Below are positions 18,896 to 28,905 of a stretch of DNA of 64,000 nt, piece by piece (within the stretch, counting starts at the first letter, position 1; each line of letters opens with the position of its first letter). The stretch covers positions 1,116,001-1,180,000 of the forward strand of contig NZ_CP090641.1 in assembly GCF_029633825.1 (NCBI RefSeq). The letters run 5' to 3'. The stretch is from Burkholderia contaminans (GTDB taxonomy: Bacteria; Pseudomonadota; Gammaproteobacteria; Burkholderiales; Burkholderiaceae). A program made the translations under genes and the position numbers. A model generated the notes under the pieces. The model did no database searches. It had not been told where the DNA came from and was given only the letters and a program-made list of their open reading frames with translations.

Positions 18896-21254
18896 CCACC
18901 CGCACCGTATAACTCCCGGCCGTTCGCGGCTGCCAGAACAGCGCATCGCCCGGTGCACCGCGCCCGACAAACGCATCGTTGACGAACCAGTACAGCGCAT
19001 GCGCGCTCGCATCGGCTGTCGCGTTGAACGCGATGCGCGTCTCCTCCGTACGCTTCACGCGCATCGCATACGTACTGCCGCGCAGCGGCGACGTGATGCG
19101 CGGCGGGTCACCTTCGACCTGCCCTGCATCGCGACAGTCCGCGTTCTGCGGCGGCCGCCGGCGCGGAATGCCGGCCTGCGCGAACACCTGCTGCAGATCC
19201 GACGGCCAGAACTCGAAGATCTCCGTATGCGTGCGCTTGCCGCCGTACGGCGGACACGCGGCCTTCCCCGTCGCGTCGTCGATCACGACCGGCCGGTGCA
19301 CGGTGCTCACGCGGATCGGCGACGTGCCCGGAATGAACCACGTCCAGCCCTGCTGCGGGCACCACTCGTTCGGCAAATCGCCGCTCGCGAGGCAGATCCG
19401 CACGCGCTTCAGCTTCGGCGGCACCGCGCGCGGCGGCTCGACGAGCGTGCGCTCGGCGTTCAGCGCATCGACGACCTGGAAGAACAGCGGCGCGGCCGCG
19501 TCGACGCCGACGAATGCCGTATTGGTCGAATTGTCGAAGTTGCCGACCCACACGACCAGCACATACGGGCCGAACACGCCGGCCGTCCATGCATCGCGGA
19601 ACGACCATGACGTGCCGGTCTTCCAGTAGACCGGCACGCTCGACGGCTGCGCGCCGCTCGTCTCGTCGGGGCGCAGATGCTGGCGCAGCATGTCCATCGT
19701 CATGTAGCTCGCCTCGGCGCTGAGCAGGCGCTGGCCGGGCAGCGCCGGTTCGTCCGCGCGCAGCCGCAGCGGCCGGAACTCGCCGCGATTCGCGAGCATC
19801 GCGTAGAGCGCCGCGATATCCTGCATCGTCACTTCACCGCCGCCGAGCACCAGCGCGAGCCCGTAGTGCTGCGCGCTCGCGAGCCGGCGCACGCCGGCTT
19901 CCTGCAGGAACCGGTACAGATCGGGCGACTTGAGCTGCGACGCGACCCACACGGCCGGCACGTTGCGGCTGCGGTTCAGCGCATCGGTCGCGGTGATCGG
20001 CCCGAGGAAATGGCCGTCGAAATTCTCCGGCGCATACGGGCCGAATGCGGTCGGCACGTCGCGCAGCACGGTCTGCGGATGCAGCACGCCCTGGTCGAAG
20101 CCGAGCGCATAGATGAACGGCTTGAGCGTCGAGCCGGGTGAACGCCGCGCAAGCGTGCCGTTCACCTGCCCGTCGATCGCACGGTCGAAGAAGTTCGCGG
20201 AACCGACGAGCGCCTTCACGCCCATGTCGCGCGTATCGACGAGGATCGCCGCAGCATTGCGCACGCCGCGCGTATCGTTGCGTGCGACATAACGTGCGAT
20301 CTGCCGTTCGAGCGTGTGCTGCAGGTCGAGATCGAGCGTCGTCACGAGTCGCGCGTCGGCGTCGCTGTCGTTCGCCGCGGCGCTCGAGGTGGTATGCCAC
20401 GCGTTGCGCGCGGCGAGTGCCTGGCCAACCGCGTGCGGCGCATCGAACGGCAGCGCGGACAGCGGCCGCATCGCAAGCGGCAACGCGAACAGCGGCTTGA
20501 ACGATGCATCGCCAGGATGCTTCGTCAGCCAGCGCGCATACAGCCGGTTGCGCGACGCGGCCAGCGCGCGGTTGATTTCATCCTGCCCGCCGCGCACGCG
20601 CCGCGCCGGGTCCTGCGGAATCACCGCGAGCGCGAGCGCCTCGGGCAGCGTCAGCGCGTCGGGCATCCGGTCGAAATAGACGACGCTCGCGGTGCCCGCG
20701 CCTTCGACGTTGCGGCCATACGGCGCATCGTTCAGATACGCTTCGAGGATCTGCCGTTTCGAATAGAAGAGTTCGAGCTGCACCGCGCGCGCAACCTGCT
20801 CGAGCTTGCCGGCCGGCGTGCGCGTGTTCAGCCGCCACAGCGAGCGCGCAAGCTGCATCGTCAGCGTCGAGCCGCCCTGCGGATTGCCGCCGCGCACGTA
20901 CGTGATCCAAGCGCCGCGTGCGAGCCCGTACGGGTTGAAGCCGGGATGCCACCAGAACCAGCGGTCCTCGTGCAGCATCACCGCTTCGACGAGCTGCGGC
21001 GACATCCGGTCGAGCGGCACCCACAGCCGGTAGCGGTCGTCCTTCGCGAGCGTGAGCCGCAGCAAGCGGCCCTGCGCGTCGACCACCGCGACCGACGACG
21101 GCTTCCATTCGCGTAGCGGCGGATGCGGCCACAGCCGGCATGCGGCCAGCGCGCCGAACACGAGCAGCACGCCGGCGATCCAGTTCTGCCAGCGATGGAG
21201 CCACCCGGCGGCGCCGTGCAGCACGCGCCGGCGCACCGAAACGTCGTCAGCCAC
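18840..21254 (-). CDS. pbpC: Penicillin-binding protein 1C
   Basis: An 804-residue bifunctional class A PBP. A single anchor segment (about 26-41) is followed by the glycosyltransferase domain with catalytic Glu96 in LHEDRWFWWHPG and the QGGSTLTMQLAR motif. The transpeptidase domain has the acylated serine in SPGSTLKP, then SRN and KTGTSW. A C-terminal BiPBP_C domain ends the protein. It lies 54 bp downstream of the alpha-2-macroglobulin gene on the same strand, the conserved yfhM-pbpC pairing, in which the protease trap is thought to guard the envelope while PBP1C repairs it. Confidence 0.95.
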   Translation of the reverse strand: MADDVSVRRRVLHGAAGWLHRWQNWIAGVLLVFGALAACRLWPHPPLREWKPSSVAVVDAQGRLLRLTLAKDDRYRLWVPLDRMSPQLVEAVMLHEDRWFWWHPGFNPYGLARGAWITYVRGGNPQGGSTLTMQLARSLWRLNTRTPAGKLEQVARAVQLELFYSKRQILEAYLNDAPYGRNVEGAGTASVVYFDRMPDALTLPEALALAVIPQDPARRVRGGQDEINRALAASRNRLYARWLTKHPGDASFKPLFALPLAMRPLSALPFDAPHAVGQALAARNAWHTTSSAAANDSDADARLVTTLDLDLQHTLERQIARYVARNDTRGVRNAAAILVDTRDMGVKALVGSANFFDRAIDGQVNGTLARRSPGSTLKPFIYALGFDQGVLHPQTVLRDVPTAFGPYAPENFDGHFLGPITATDALNRSRNVPAVWVASQLKSPDLYRFLQEAGVRRLASAQHYGLALVLGGGEVTMQDIAALYAMLANRGEFRPLRLRADEPALPGQRLLSAEASYMTMDMLRQHLRPDETSGAQPSSVPVYWKTGTSWSFRDAWTAGVFGPYVLVVWVGNFDNSTNTAFVGVDAAAPLFFQVVDALNAERTLVEPPRAVPPKLKRVRICLASGDLPNEWCPQQGWTWFIPGTSPIRVSTVHRPVVIDDATGKAACPPYGGKRTHTEIFEFWPSDLQQVFAQAGIPRRRPPQNADCRDAGQVEGDPPRITSPLRGSTYAMRVKRTEETRIAFNATADASAHALYWFVNDAFVGRGAPGDALFWQPRTAGSYTVRVVDDHGRSDQRPLAVGLEQ

Positions 21255-21308
21255 GCGCGGGCGCTCCTCGCACCCGGCGCGGCCGGCAACGACGTTGCAG
21301 CGTCGTCG

Positions 21309-24300
21309 TCATCGCACGCGCTCCACCGTCAGGGTCGTGCCGCCGGGCGCCTGGGCCTGCAAGCGGCGGTCGTACATCGACTCGCCGTAAGCCGGCGGCG
21401 CGATGAAGCGGCCCGCGTTGCTCGCCTTGATCCGGTAGACGAACTCGCGCACGTCGGTCGTCGCGGTGCCGTAGATCACCACGCGATCCTCGCGCACGTC
21501 CGCGAACTGCGGCTGCCACGTGGAACCCTTCACGCCGATCGGCGAACGCCACGGGGCATCGGCCACCGGCGCCGACGCGCCGCCGTCGCCGTTGCTGTCG
21601 CCGTCCTGCGTGTCGGTGACGGGCGGCGGCGCGATCACCGGATCGAAGCCGCCCGGCAACAGGTCGACGATCGCGATGTTGCCGACGCTCGCCGAGCCGG
21701 TCGCACGGATCTTCAGGTGCACGTCGATCTCCTGGCCGACCGTGATCTTGTCGAGCGGCTTGCCGTCCGTGCCGGTATAGTCGCGCACGATCTCCAGCCC
21801 GTTCTTGATCGCCTTCGTCGACGTGCCGCGGTCGTAGCCCGACTGGCTCGTGATCCACCATGCGGGCAACGTGCTGCCGTTCACGAAGTCGACGCGCGAT
21901 GCAGCGGCCGACCACGTGCCGGAGCGCACGAGGTTTGCCTGGATCGACGACACGTCCTTCGGCGCGGCGCCCGCGCGCACCTCGTCGATCGCGAGCTGGT
22001 CGAGCTGGCCCGCGCTCGACGCCGCATATGCATCGAGCGCGAGGATCGTCATCGCCGACGACAGCGTGTTGTAGCGATTGTCGACGAGCGGCGCGGCGAG
22101 GTTGTCGATCGCGCGCGGCGACAGCTTGCGCACGCGCTCGGGGAAGTGCTTCGCGATCAGGTACAGCACGCTCGCGTCGCGCGTCAGCGGATCGAGGTAG
22201 TAGCCCGTCACGTAGCCGCCGTCGGACGCACGCTTGCGCTCGAGCAGCGCCTGCGGGCCCGCGATCAGCGCCGCGGCCTCCTTGTCCTGCTTCAGCAACT
22301 GGTACGACGCAGCGAGCCATGCGGCCGCGAGATCGTTCTTCCAGTCGTTCGGGTACGCATCCTGCAGCCGCTTCTGCACGGCCGCGAGGCTGTTGGTCGT
22401 CACGTTGCCCTGGCGCGTCAGCAGATACACCGCATACGCGCGCTGCCGCAGCAGGTCGAGCGAGCCGAGCGAATCGTTCGCCGCGAGCTTCTGCAGATAC
22501 TGATTACCCGCGTCGAGCATGTCCTTCGGCACCGCGATGCCGCGCTCGCGCGCGTCGAGCAGCACGTGCATCGCGTACGCGGACACGAACGGATCGGCGT
22601 CCGGCGTCGCACTCCACAGCCCGAACCCGCCCTGCGCGTTCTGCCGGCTGCGCAGCACCCCGAGGAACTGCGCGATCGCCGCCGCGTTCGTCGCGTCGGC
22701 ACCGGCGTCGGTTGCGTGCATCGCGCTCGTCAGCGCGCGTACCGACAGCCACTTCGCCGCGAACACGCGCGGCACGGCCGCACTCACCAGCTGCTCGCTG
22801 CAGGCGTGCTCGAAGTTGACGAGATACGACGACAACCCTTCGGACAGCACGAGCGGCGCGGTGGAGATGCTCGCATCGCGCGACGCATACGCGTCGTACA
22901 TCGACCGCAGGTTCGGCACGCTCGCCTTCTTGCCCGGATCGAGGCGCGCGATGTCGAGCTGCGTGCGGAACGCGGCGGCCGGCCGCACCGACACGTCGAC
23001 GCGCTGCTGCGCGCCCTTCGCGCCATAACGCGCGCCGAACGACAGCGAACCCGAGCCGAGCGTGTCGGTCGCCTTCACGCGGAACATCGCGACACCTTCG
23101 TGCTGCGGCGCGAGTGCAACGTTCTGCGTAGCCGGCCCGACCACCTGCAACTGCGGCCCCGTCTTCAGCGTGACCGCGACCGGCACCGGCTGGTTGCCGA
23201 CACCCGTCAGGTTGTTCGCGACACCGACGCTGACGTCGGCCTCGTCACCCGGCGCGAGCGTGGTCGGCACGTTCGGCGACAGCACGAAATCGCCGCGCAC
23301 CGTCGTCGCGCCTTCGAACGTACCGACGAGATCCGGCGACACCGACACGGCCATCACGCGCAGCTTGCCGTTGAAGTAATCAGGCACGGTGTAGCTCAGG
23401 CGCGTGTCGCCGTTCACGTCGACGATCCCCGACCAGTAGACGACCGGCTTGTCGCGCTTGCGCTTGAACGGGTTCAGCTGGCGGCCGATTGCATCGTCGG
23501 CGTCGCCGCCCGGCGCGGCCATCGCCATCAGCTTCTCGAAGTCCGGCAGGATCAGGTCGAGGATCTGCGACGTGCCGACTTCGAGCATCCGCTTGCGGAA
23601 GAAGAACTTCAGCGGATCGCCGAGCTTGTAGCGCGCGACCTGCAGGATGCCCTCGTCGACCGCGAACACGACGACCTTCGCGGGCTTCGCCGAATGCACG
23701 GTGAAATTCACCGTGTCGCCGGGCTTCACGAGCGCCGGCGCATCGACCGACACCGCGTTGCGGCGCGCATCGAGGTTCACCGAGAACGGCACGACGCCGT
23801 AGCTCAGCGGGCTCATGAAGATCTCGTCCGACGACGGGTCGCGGATGTACTGCACGTTGATGTAGCCGTTGCCTTCGAAGCCGGCCGGCACCGTGATGTG
23901 CTGGATCGAACTCGTCGTGTCCGCATGGAACCACGCGTGCGCATACACCTTGTCGCGCTCGATCGTGATCAGGCCGCTGCCCGCGTAAGGCGCGCGGATC
24001 GCGATCTCGACCTGCTCGCCCGGCTTGTAGTCGTGCTTCGCGAGCGTCACCTGCAGCTCCGCGTTGCGGTCGAGCGAACGCGTGACGTTCGCGTCGCCCG
24101 TGACCGAATACTCGATCCGGTTCACCGCGGCGCCGGCCGCGTTGCGGATCACGAGCGCATAGCTGCCCGGCTTGTCGGTACGCAACGTGAAGTCGAGCCC
24201 GGCTGCCGGAATCGCCAGCGGCTTCTCGTCGACCGGCACTTCCTTCAGCCGCGAATCGTATTTGTACGCGCCGGAATCCTGCTTGGTCAGCACCGACACG

Positions 24301-27300
24301 TAGCGTTCCTCGACGAGTTGTGCACGCAGGTCCTTCACGTCGATCGCCTTCGCGTTCGGATCGATCGCGACGAGCCGCACCGTGCGCGGGCTGCCGCGCT
24401 TCACGTAGCCGAGATCGTCGACCGACTTGTAGCCGACGAGCCAGTCGTTGTTCGACACGAGCGCCTGCGCGTTCGCGGCGACGTTGCGCCCGCCTTCCGC
24501 TTCATAGGCCTTCGCCTGGAAGTAGAGCTGGTAGGTCGCGTCCGCGTACTTGTCGAGATCGAGGTCGAACTCCGCATGGCCCTTGTCGTCGGTCGTGCCG
24601 TCCTGCAGCGTCGTCGTATAGCCCTCCTTCGCGCGGCGGGCATCGAAGAAGTGATAGCCCTGCCAGCTGCGGAACGACGGCCACACCGGACGCAGCGTCA
24701 GCGTCGCCGCGACGCGGCGCTTCTCCGCCGGCGTGCCGAACAGGTTCTGCGCATCGACGATGCCCTTCAGCCCCTTCGGCTTCACCCATCCTTCGACGAC
24801 CTGCTGCGACAGCTTCGCGTCGACCTTCATCCGGTCGGGCAGGAACTCCTTCACCTGCACCGTCGTGCTGCCGATCGGCTCCGCACCGGGCTGGCCGTCC
24901 TTGACGATATACAGGTTGACCGTCCACGTGCCGGTCGGCGCCGTTTCGGCCGTCGTATAGCCGAGCTCGGTGAAGCCGGTCGCATCGACCGTCACCGGCT
25001 TGCGCTCGACGGTGATCCCGCGCGGGTCGACGATCTCCGCCTGCAGCGGCACGCCGGCCGGGCTGCGCGCCCAGCTCGCCGCGCGCACGATCAGGCCGAT
25101 GTGGAACGGATCGCCGGGCCGATACAGGCCGCGATCCGAGAACAGGTACGCGGACAGTTGCCCCTGGCCCGTCGCATTGCGCTCGCCGTCGACGTCGAAA
25201 CGCGAGAAATCGAGCTGGCGATCGCGGCCGGCCACCGGCAGGAACGACAGGTCGGTGTCCTTCTTCACGACGTACAGCTGCGGCCACTTCTCGCGGTCGA
25301 GCCCCTTGAACGCGGGGAAATGCACGATGCCGTCGGCGCTCGTGGTCTGCGTGAACAGCGCCTGGCCGTTCACGGCGAGCACCGATACGGTTGCGCCCGC
25401 AACCGGCTTGCCCGTGCGGATCGACTGGATGAATACGTCCTGGCTGCCGTCCAGCGCCTTCTTGACCAGCATCCCGAGATCGGTCACGACGATCAGGCGC
25501 GTGTCGCCGAGCGCGTTGTCGCTGTCGTCGCCGTTGCCGTTGCCGTCGCCCGAATCGGCGTTGTCCGACTGATCCTGGCTGCCGTCGCCGGACGATGCCT
25601 CGCCATCCTTCGCATCGTCGGCCTTCTTCTTCTCCGCCGCCGGGTCGTACTTCGTCAGGTGCAGCAGGAACACGCCGCGCTTGCCGCCCTTCAGGTACTG
25701 GCCGAGATCGATGCCTTCGTAATGCGCCTTGCCGGGGTCGCCGGCCGGGAACGCACGCGTCTGCACGAAGCGCTCGACGATGTGATCCTCGCTGAACGAA
25801 TACGACAGCTCGGGCCGCGCGTACGTGCCGTTGTTGAAGCTCACGACGTGCTGGAGCTGGTCGGGCAGCACGCGGCCGATCTCGACCTTCATCCCCGGCA
25901 GGTTGCGCGACACGACCGACAGCCGCTTGCTGCCGCTCATCGACAGCAGCGAGCCGTCGGCCATGAAGCGCAGCAGCTTCGGATAGTCGGGCACCGTGAA
26001 CGCGGTCGTCACCGGCTCGGCGAGCAGGTAGCCGCCGGCCGATTTCAGGTCGCCCGCGAAACGCACGACGATGCGATCGCCCGGCGTCGCGTGGTACTTG
26101 AAGCTTTGCAGCGTCGCGTAGTCGTTCTCGGTCGGCACCGCCTCGAGCGGCAGCGGCTTCGACTGCTTCAGCACCGCGTCGCTGATGTCGGCCACGTTCC
26201 ATTCGTACGGCGGATCGTCGTCCGACTGATCGACGCCCGGCTTGCGCTTCGGCAGCACCCACGCCTTCGCGCGTGCGGCCAGATCCACGCTGCGCACGCC
26301 GTCGGATGCTTCGGCGACGAGCACCTGTTCGGGCTCGTAGCGCTCGTTGTCGACGAGCGTCGGCGCGACGTTGGCGATCGACAGGCTGTAGAGCCCCGGC
26401 ACGTCGACCGACGCATGCAGCACGTCCGGCGTGCCGTTGCCGCCGCGCGAACTCTTCACGCCCTTGTCGACGTCGAGCCGTGCCGCCATCGAGTTGAGTG
26501 GGATCTCGAGCGACTGCGAGCGGACCCATGCGCTCGTCTTCATCTTGTCGTAACTGACGGTGTAGCGCAGCGGCGTCGTATTCTTGCCGTCGCGGCCGAC
26601 CAGCACGAGGCCGATGCGCTTCTCGAACTCGGCCGGATCGACCGGGTAGTTGAAGCGCAACTGCATCAGCGCCTGCTTCTCCGCCGGGTTGTCGGGGTTC
26701 TGGTAGAACTCATTGTTGCCGAACGTCGCGGCGAACGCGGGCAGGTCGAACGCGAAACGGTCGTCATGCATCGTCACCTGCGGTGCGAACACCCGGTGCA
26801 CCGCGAAGCGCACCTCGACGTGCGCGCCGACCGGCCAGTCGGCCGCCGGCGTGAAACGCAGCGTCTTGTCGTCGGCCCACTCCCACGCGCCCTTCAGCGT
26901 GGGCGTCATCTCGATGCCGTCGCCGGCCGGCTTGCCGACGTGTTCGATCGGCGCGGCCGACTGCGCAAACACGACTTCGAGCGGATGCACGGTGATCTTC
27001 GGCTTGTCGGTATCGTCCACCTCGTAGGTGGTGATCGCCGGCGCCTTCACGGTGAAGCTGACAGTCGCGGGCTCGGGCGGCTTCGGGCGATGCTTGAACC
27101 AGTAGCCGCCATAGCCGAGCGCGGCCGCGAGCAGCACGAGGCCGCCCGCATGCCACGGGCGGCGGCGCACGGCCGCGGCGGTGACGCCCATCCACGTGGG
27201 CGCCGTCCACGATACGTCGCCCACCAGCGGCCGCAGCGCGCTGCCGAGCAGCCACCACAAGAAGCCCGCCACGCGAATCGGCAGGAGCAGCAGGAAGCGC

Positions 27301-27311
27301 AGCAAATCCAT
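21309..27311 (-). CDS. Bacterial alpha-2-macroglobulin (YfhM-like)
   Basis: A 2000-residue envelope protease trap. The amino terminus has hydrophobic segments at about 5-25 and 55-71 and no lipobox, so it is probably membrane-anchored rather than a lipoprotein like E. coli YfhM. MG-type domains with VQLFLPDRM-like repeats fill the middle. The thioester motif Cys1504-Ser-Glu-Gln1507 is intact, so covalent trapping should be possible. A low-complexity Asp/Ser/Gly linker lies around 570-605. The length exceeds the usual 1500-1700 residues. pbpC follows 54 bp downstream and is probably co-transcribed. Confidence 0.93.
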   Translation of the reverse strand: MDLLRFLLLLPIRVAGFLWWLLGSALRPLVGDVSWTAPTWMGVTAAAVRRRPWHAGGLVLLAAALGYGGYWFKHRPKPPEPATVSFTVKAPAITTYEVDDTDKPKITVHPLEVVFAQSAAPIEHVGKPAGDGIEMTPTLKGAWEWADDKTLRFTPAADWPVGAHVEVRFAVHRVFAPQVTMHDDRFAFDLPAFAATFGNNEFYQNPDNPAEKQALMQLRFNYPVDPAEFEKRIGLVLVGRDGKNTTPLRYTVSYDKMKTSAWVRSQSLEIPLNSMAARLDVDKGVKSSRGGNGTPDVLHASVDVPGLYSLSIANVAPTLVDNERYEPEQVLVAEASDGVRSVDLAARAKAWVLPKRKPGVDQSDDDPPYEWNVADISDAVLKQSKPLPLEAVPTENDYATLQSFKYHATPGDRIVVRFAGDLKSAGGYLLAEPVTTAFTVPDYPKLLRFMADGSLLSMSGSKRLSVVSRNLPGMKVEIGRVLPDQLQHVVSFNNGTYARPELSYSFSEDHIVERFVQTRAFPAGDPGKAHYEGIDLGQYLKGGKRGVFLLHLTKYDPAAEKKKADDAKDGEASSGDGSQDQSDNADSGDGNGNGDDSDNALGDTRLIVVTDLGMLVKKALDGSQDVFIQSIRTGKPVAGATVSVLAVNGQALFTQTTSADGIVHFPAFKGLDREKWPQLYVVKKDTDLSFLPVAGRDRQLDFSRFDVDGERNATGQGQLSAYLFSDRGLYRPGDPFHIGLIVRAASWARSPAGVPLQAEIVDPRGITVERKPVTVDATGFTELGYTTAETAPTGTWTVNLYIVKDGQPGAEPIGSTTVQVKEFLPDRMKVDAKLSQQVVEGWVKPKGLKGIVDAQNLFGTPAEKRRVAATLTLRPVWPSFRSWQGYHFFDARRAKEGYTTTLQDGTTDDKGHAEFDLDLDKYADATYQLYFQAKAYEAEGGRNVAANAQALVSNNDWLVGYKSVDDLGYVKRGSPRTVRLVAIDPNAKAIDVKDLRAQLVEERYVSVLTKQDSGAYKYDSRLKEVPVDEKPLAIPAAGLDFTLRTDKPGSYALVIRNAAGAAVNRIEYSVTGDANVTRSLDRNAELQVTLAKHDYKPGEQVEIAIRAPYAGSGLITIERDKVYAHAWFHADTTSSIQHITVPAGFEGNGYINVQYIRDPSSDEIFMSPLSYGVVPFSVNLDARRNAVSVDAPALVKPGDTVNFTVHSAKPAKVVVFAVDEGILQVARYKLGDPLKFFFRKRMLEVGTSQILDLILPDFEKLMAMAAPGGDADDAIGRQLNPFKRKRDKPVVYWSGIVDVNGDTRLSYTVPDYFNGKLRVMAVSVSPDLVGTFEGATTVRGDFVLSPNVPTTLAPGDEADVSVGVANNLTGVGNQPVPVAVTLKTGPQLQVVGPATQNVALAPQHEGVAMFRVKATDTLGSGSLSFGARYGAKGAQQRVDVSVRPAAAFRTQLDIARLDPGKKASVPNLRSMYDAYASRDASISTAPLVLSEGLSSYLVNFEHACSEQLVSAAVPRVFAAKWLSVRALTSAMHATDAGADATNAAAIAQFLGVLRSRQNAQGGFGLWSATPDADPFVSAYAMHVLLDARERGIAVPKDMLDAGNQYLQKLAANDSLGSLDLLRQRAYAVYLLTRQGNVTTNSLAAVQKRLQDAYPNDWKNDLAAAWLAASYQLLKQDKEAAALIAGPQALLERKRASDGGYVTGYYLDPLTRDASVLYLIAKHFPERVRKLSPRAIDNLAAPLVDNRYNTLSSAMTILALDAYAASSAGQLDQLAIDEVRAGAAPKDVSSIQANLVRSGTWSAAASRVDFVNGSTLPAWWITSQSGYDRGTSTKAIKNGLEIVRDYTGTDGKPLDKITVGQEIDVHLKIRATGSASVGNIAIVDLLPGGFDPVIAPPPVTDTQDGDSNGDGGASAPVADAPWRSPIGVKGSTWQPQFADVREDRVVIYGTATTDVREFVYRIKASNAGRFIAPPAYGESMYDRRLQAQAPGGTTLTVERVR

Positions 27312-27612
27312 TGTTATTTCCTTGTCAAGGACATGCTGCCTGGTGCGGCAACCTTCCCCGAATTGTTATGGGTCTGTGACGGCGCGGCCCGGTTGCGCCG
27401 TAATTGCTTGGTATGTTCGACCGGATGCTGGGCGCCATTATCGATCAGACCCGAAACGATGGAAATATCGGCGTGCCGGCGCGCAACGCCGCCGGATGAC
27501 CGGCCGGTCGGGCGGATATCGGCCGTCCATCGCGCAACCTCTGCACACGTCGGCGCCGCGTTCGCTAGAATGCGCGGCTCGGCAGGATCGAATCGAAATG
27601 AAAGGAAACCGC
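27312..27612 (+). promoter_or_regulatory. Intergenic promoter region of the LolC/E-type gene
   Basis: About 300 bp between divergent genes. A TAGAAT hexamer at 27566-27571 could be the -10 box for the rightward gene, but no convincing -35 is present. No small gene or RNA was recognised here. Confidence 0.3.
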
Positions 27613-28866
27613 TTGAAACTCCCGTTCGAATGGCAGATCGGGCTGCGCTATGCGCGCGGCGGCCGGCGCACGGCCGGCGACGGCTTCGTGTCGTTCATTG
27701 CCGGCGCCGCGATGGCCGGCATCGCGCTCGGTGTCGCCGCGCTGATCGTCGTCCTGTCGGTGATGAACGGATTCCGGACCGAAGTGCGCGACCGGATGCT
27801 GTCGGTGCTCGCACACGTGGAAATCTTCTCGCCGACCGGCGCGATGCCCGACTGGCGGCTCACCGCGCACGAATCGCTGCGCAATCCGGCGGTGCGCGCC
27901 GTCGCGCCCTATGTCGACGCACAGGCGCTGCTGACGAACGCGGGCAGCGTGACAGGCGTCGCGCTGCGCGGCATCGATCCCGTGCTGGAGCCGCGCGTAT
28001 CCGAGATCGCGCGCAAGCTGAAGACCGGGCGGCTCGACGCGCTCGTGCCGGGCGAGATGGGGATCGTGCTCGGCTCGGCGCTGGCCGACGCGCTGCACGT
28101 GAAGATCGGCGAGCGCATCACGTTCTTCGCGCCCGGCAACACGGCGCGCATCGGCGACGCGCTGCCGCAGTTCCGGCAGTTCAACGTGGTCGGCACGTTC
28201 GAGTCGGGCCACTACCAGTACGACAGCGCGCTCGCCTACATCCACATCCGCGACGCGCAGACGCTGTTCAACGTGCGTGCGCCGACCGGCGTCCGGCTGC
28301 GCCTCGACGATCTGCAGCGCGCGCCGGAGATCGCGCTGGAACTGTCGCGCACGCTGTCGGGCGATCTCTATATCCGCGACTGGACACGGCAGAACCGCAC
28401 GTGGTTCGAGGCCGAGCGGCTGCAAAAGCGCATGCTGTCGCTGATCCTGATGCTGATCGTCGCGGTCGCCGCGTTCAACCTCGTGTCGTCGCTCGTGATG
28501 ACCGTCACACAGAAGCAGGGCGACATCGCGATCCTGCGCACGCTCGGCGCGCCGCCCGGGTCGATCATGAAGATCTTCGCGATCCAGGGGATGACGATCG
28601 GCCTCGCCGGCACGCTGGCGGGCGTCGCGCTCGGCTGCGCGATCGCGGTGAGCATCCCGTGGGTGCTGCCCGCGATCGAGCAGTTGCTCGGCATCCGCTT
28701 CCTGACGCCGTCCGTGTACTTCCTCAGCTCGCTGCCGTCGAAGCTCGCGGCGACCGACGTGATCGAGATCGCCGCGGCCGCGTTCCTGATGTCGTGCGTC
28801 GCGACGCTCTACCCGAGCTGGCGCGCCGCGCGGGTACGGCCGGCCGAAGCGTTGCGCGACGAATAG
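27613..28866 (+). CDS. LolC/LolE-family lipoprotein-releasing ABC permease, orphan
   Basis: A 417-residue FtsX/MacB-type permease. The start is set at TTG 27613 because AAAGGA lies six bases upstream and the protein then begins (M)KLPFEWQIGLRYARGG, matching LolC/E openings. One amino-terminal membrane segment (FIAGAAMAGIALGVAALIVV) is followed by a large periplasmic domain and three carboxy-terminal segments, with the coupling region near TLGAPPGSIMKIFAIQG. The family pulls outer-membrane lipoproteins off the inner membrane with the ATPase LolD. No lolD lies beside it here; the next gene is convergent. It is probably a second copy that shares an ATPase encoded elsewhere. Confidence 0.88.
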   Translation: MKLPFEWQIGLRYARGGRRTAGDGFVSFIAGAAMAGIALGVAALIVVLSVMNGFRTEVRDRMLSVLAHVEIFSPTGAMPDWRLTAHESLRNPAVRAVAPYVDAQALLTNAGSVTGVALRGIDPVLEPRVSEIARKLKTGRLDALVPGEMGIVLGSALADALHVKIGERITFFAPGNTARIGDALPQFRQFNVVGTFESGHYQYDSALAYIHIRDAQTLFNVRAPTGVRLRLDDLQRAPEIALELSRTLSGDLYIRDWTRQNRTWFEAERLQKRMLSLILMLIVAVAAFNLVSSLVMTVTQKQGDIAILRTLGAPPGSIMKIFAIQGMTIGLAGTLAGVALGCAIAVSIPWVLPAIEQLLGIRFLTPSVYFLSSLPSKLAATDVIEIAAAAFLMSCVATLYPSWRAARVRPAEALRDE

Positions 28867-28905
28867 GCCCGCGACGCCCGGTGCCCGGCTCGCCGTGGCG
28901 TGCCG

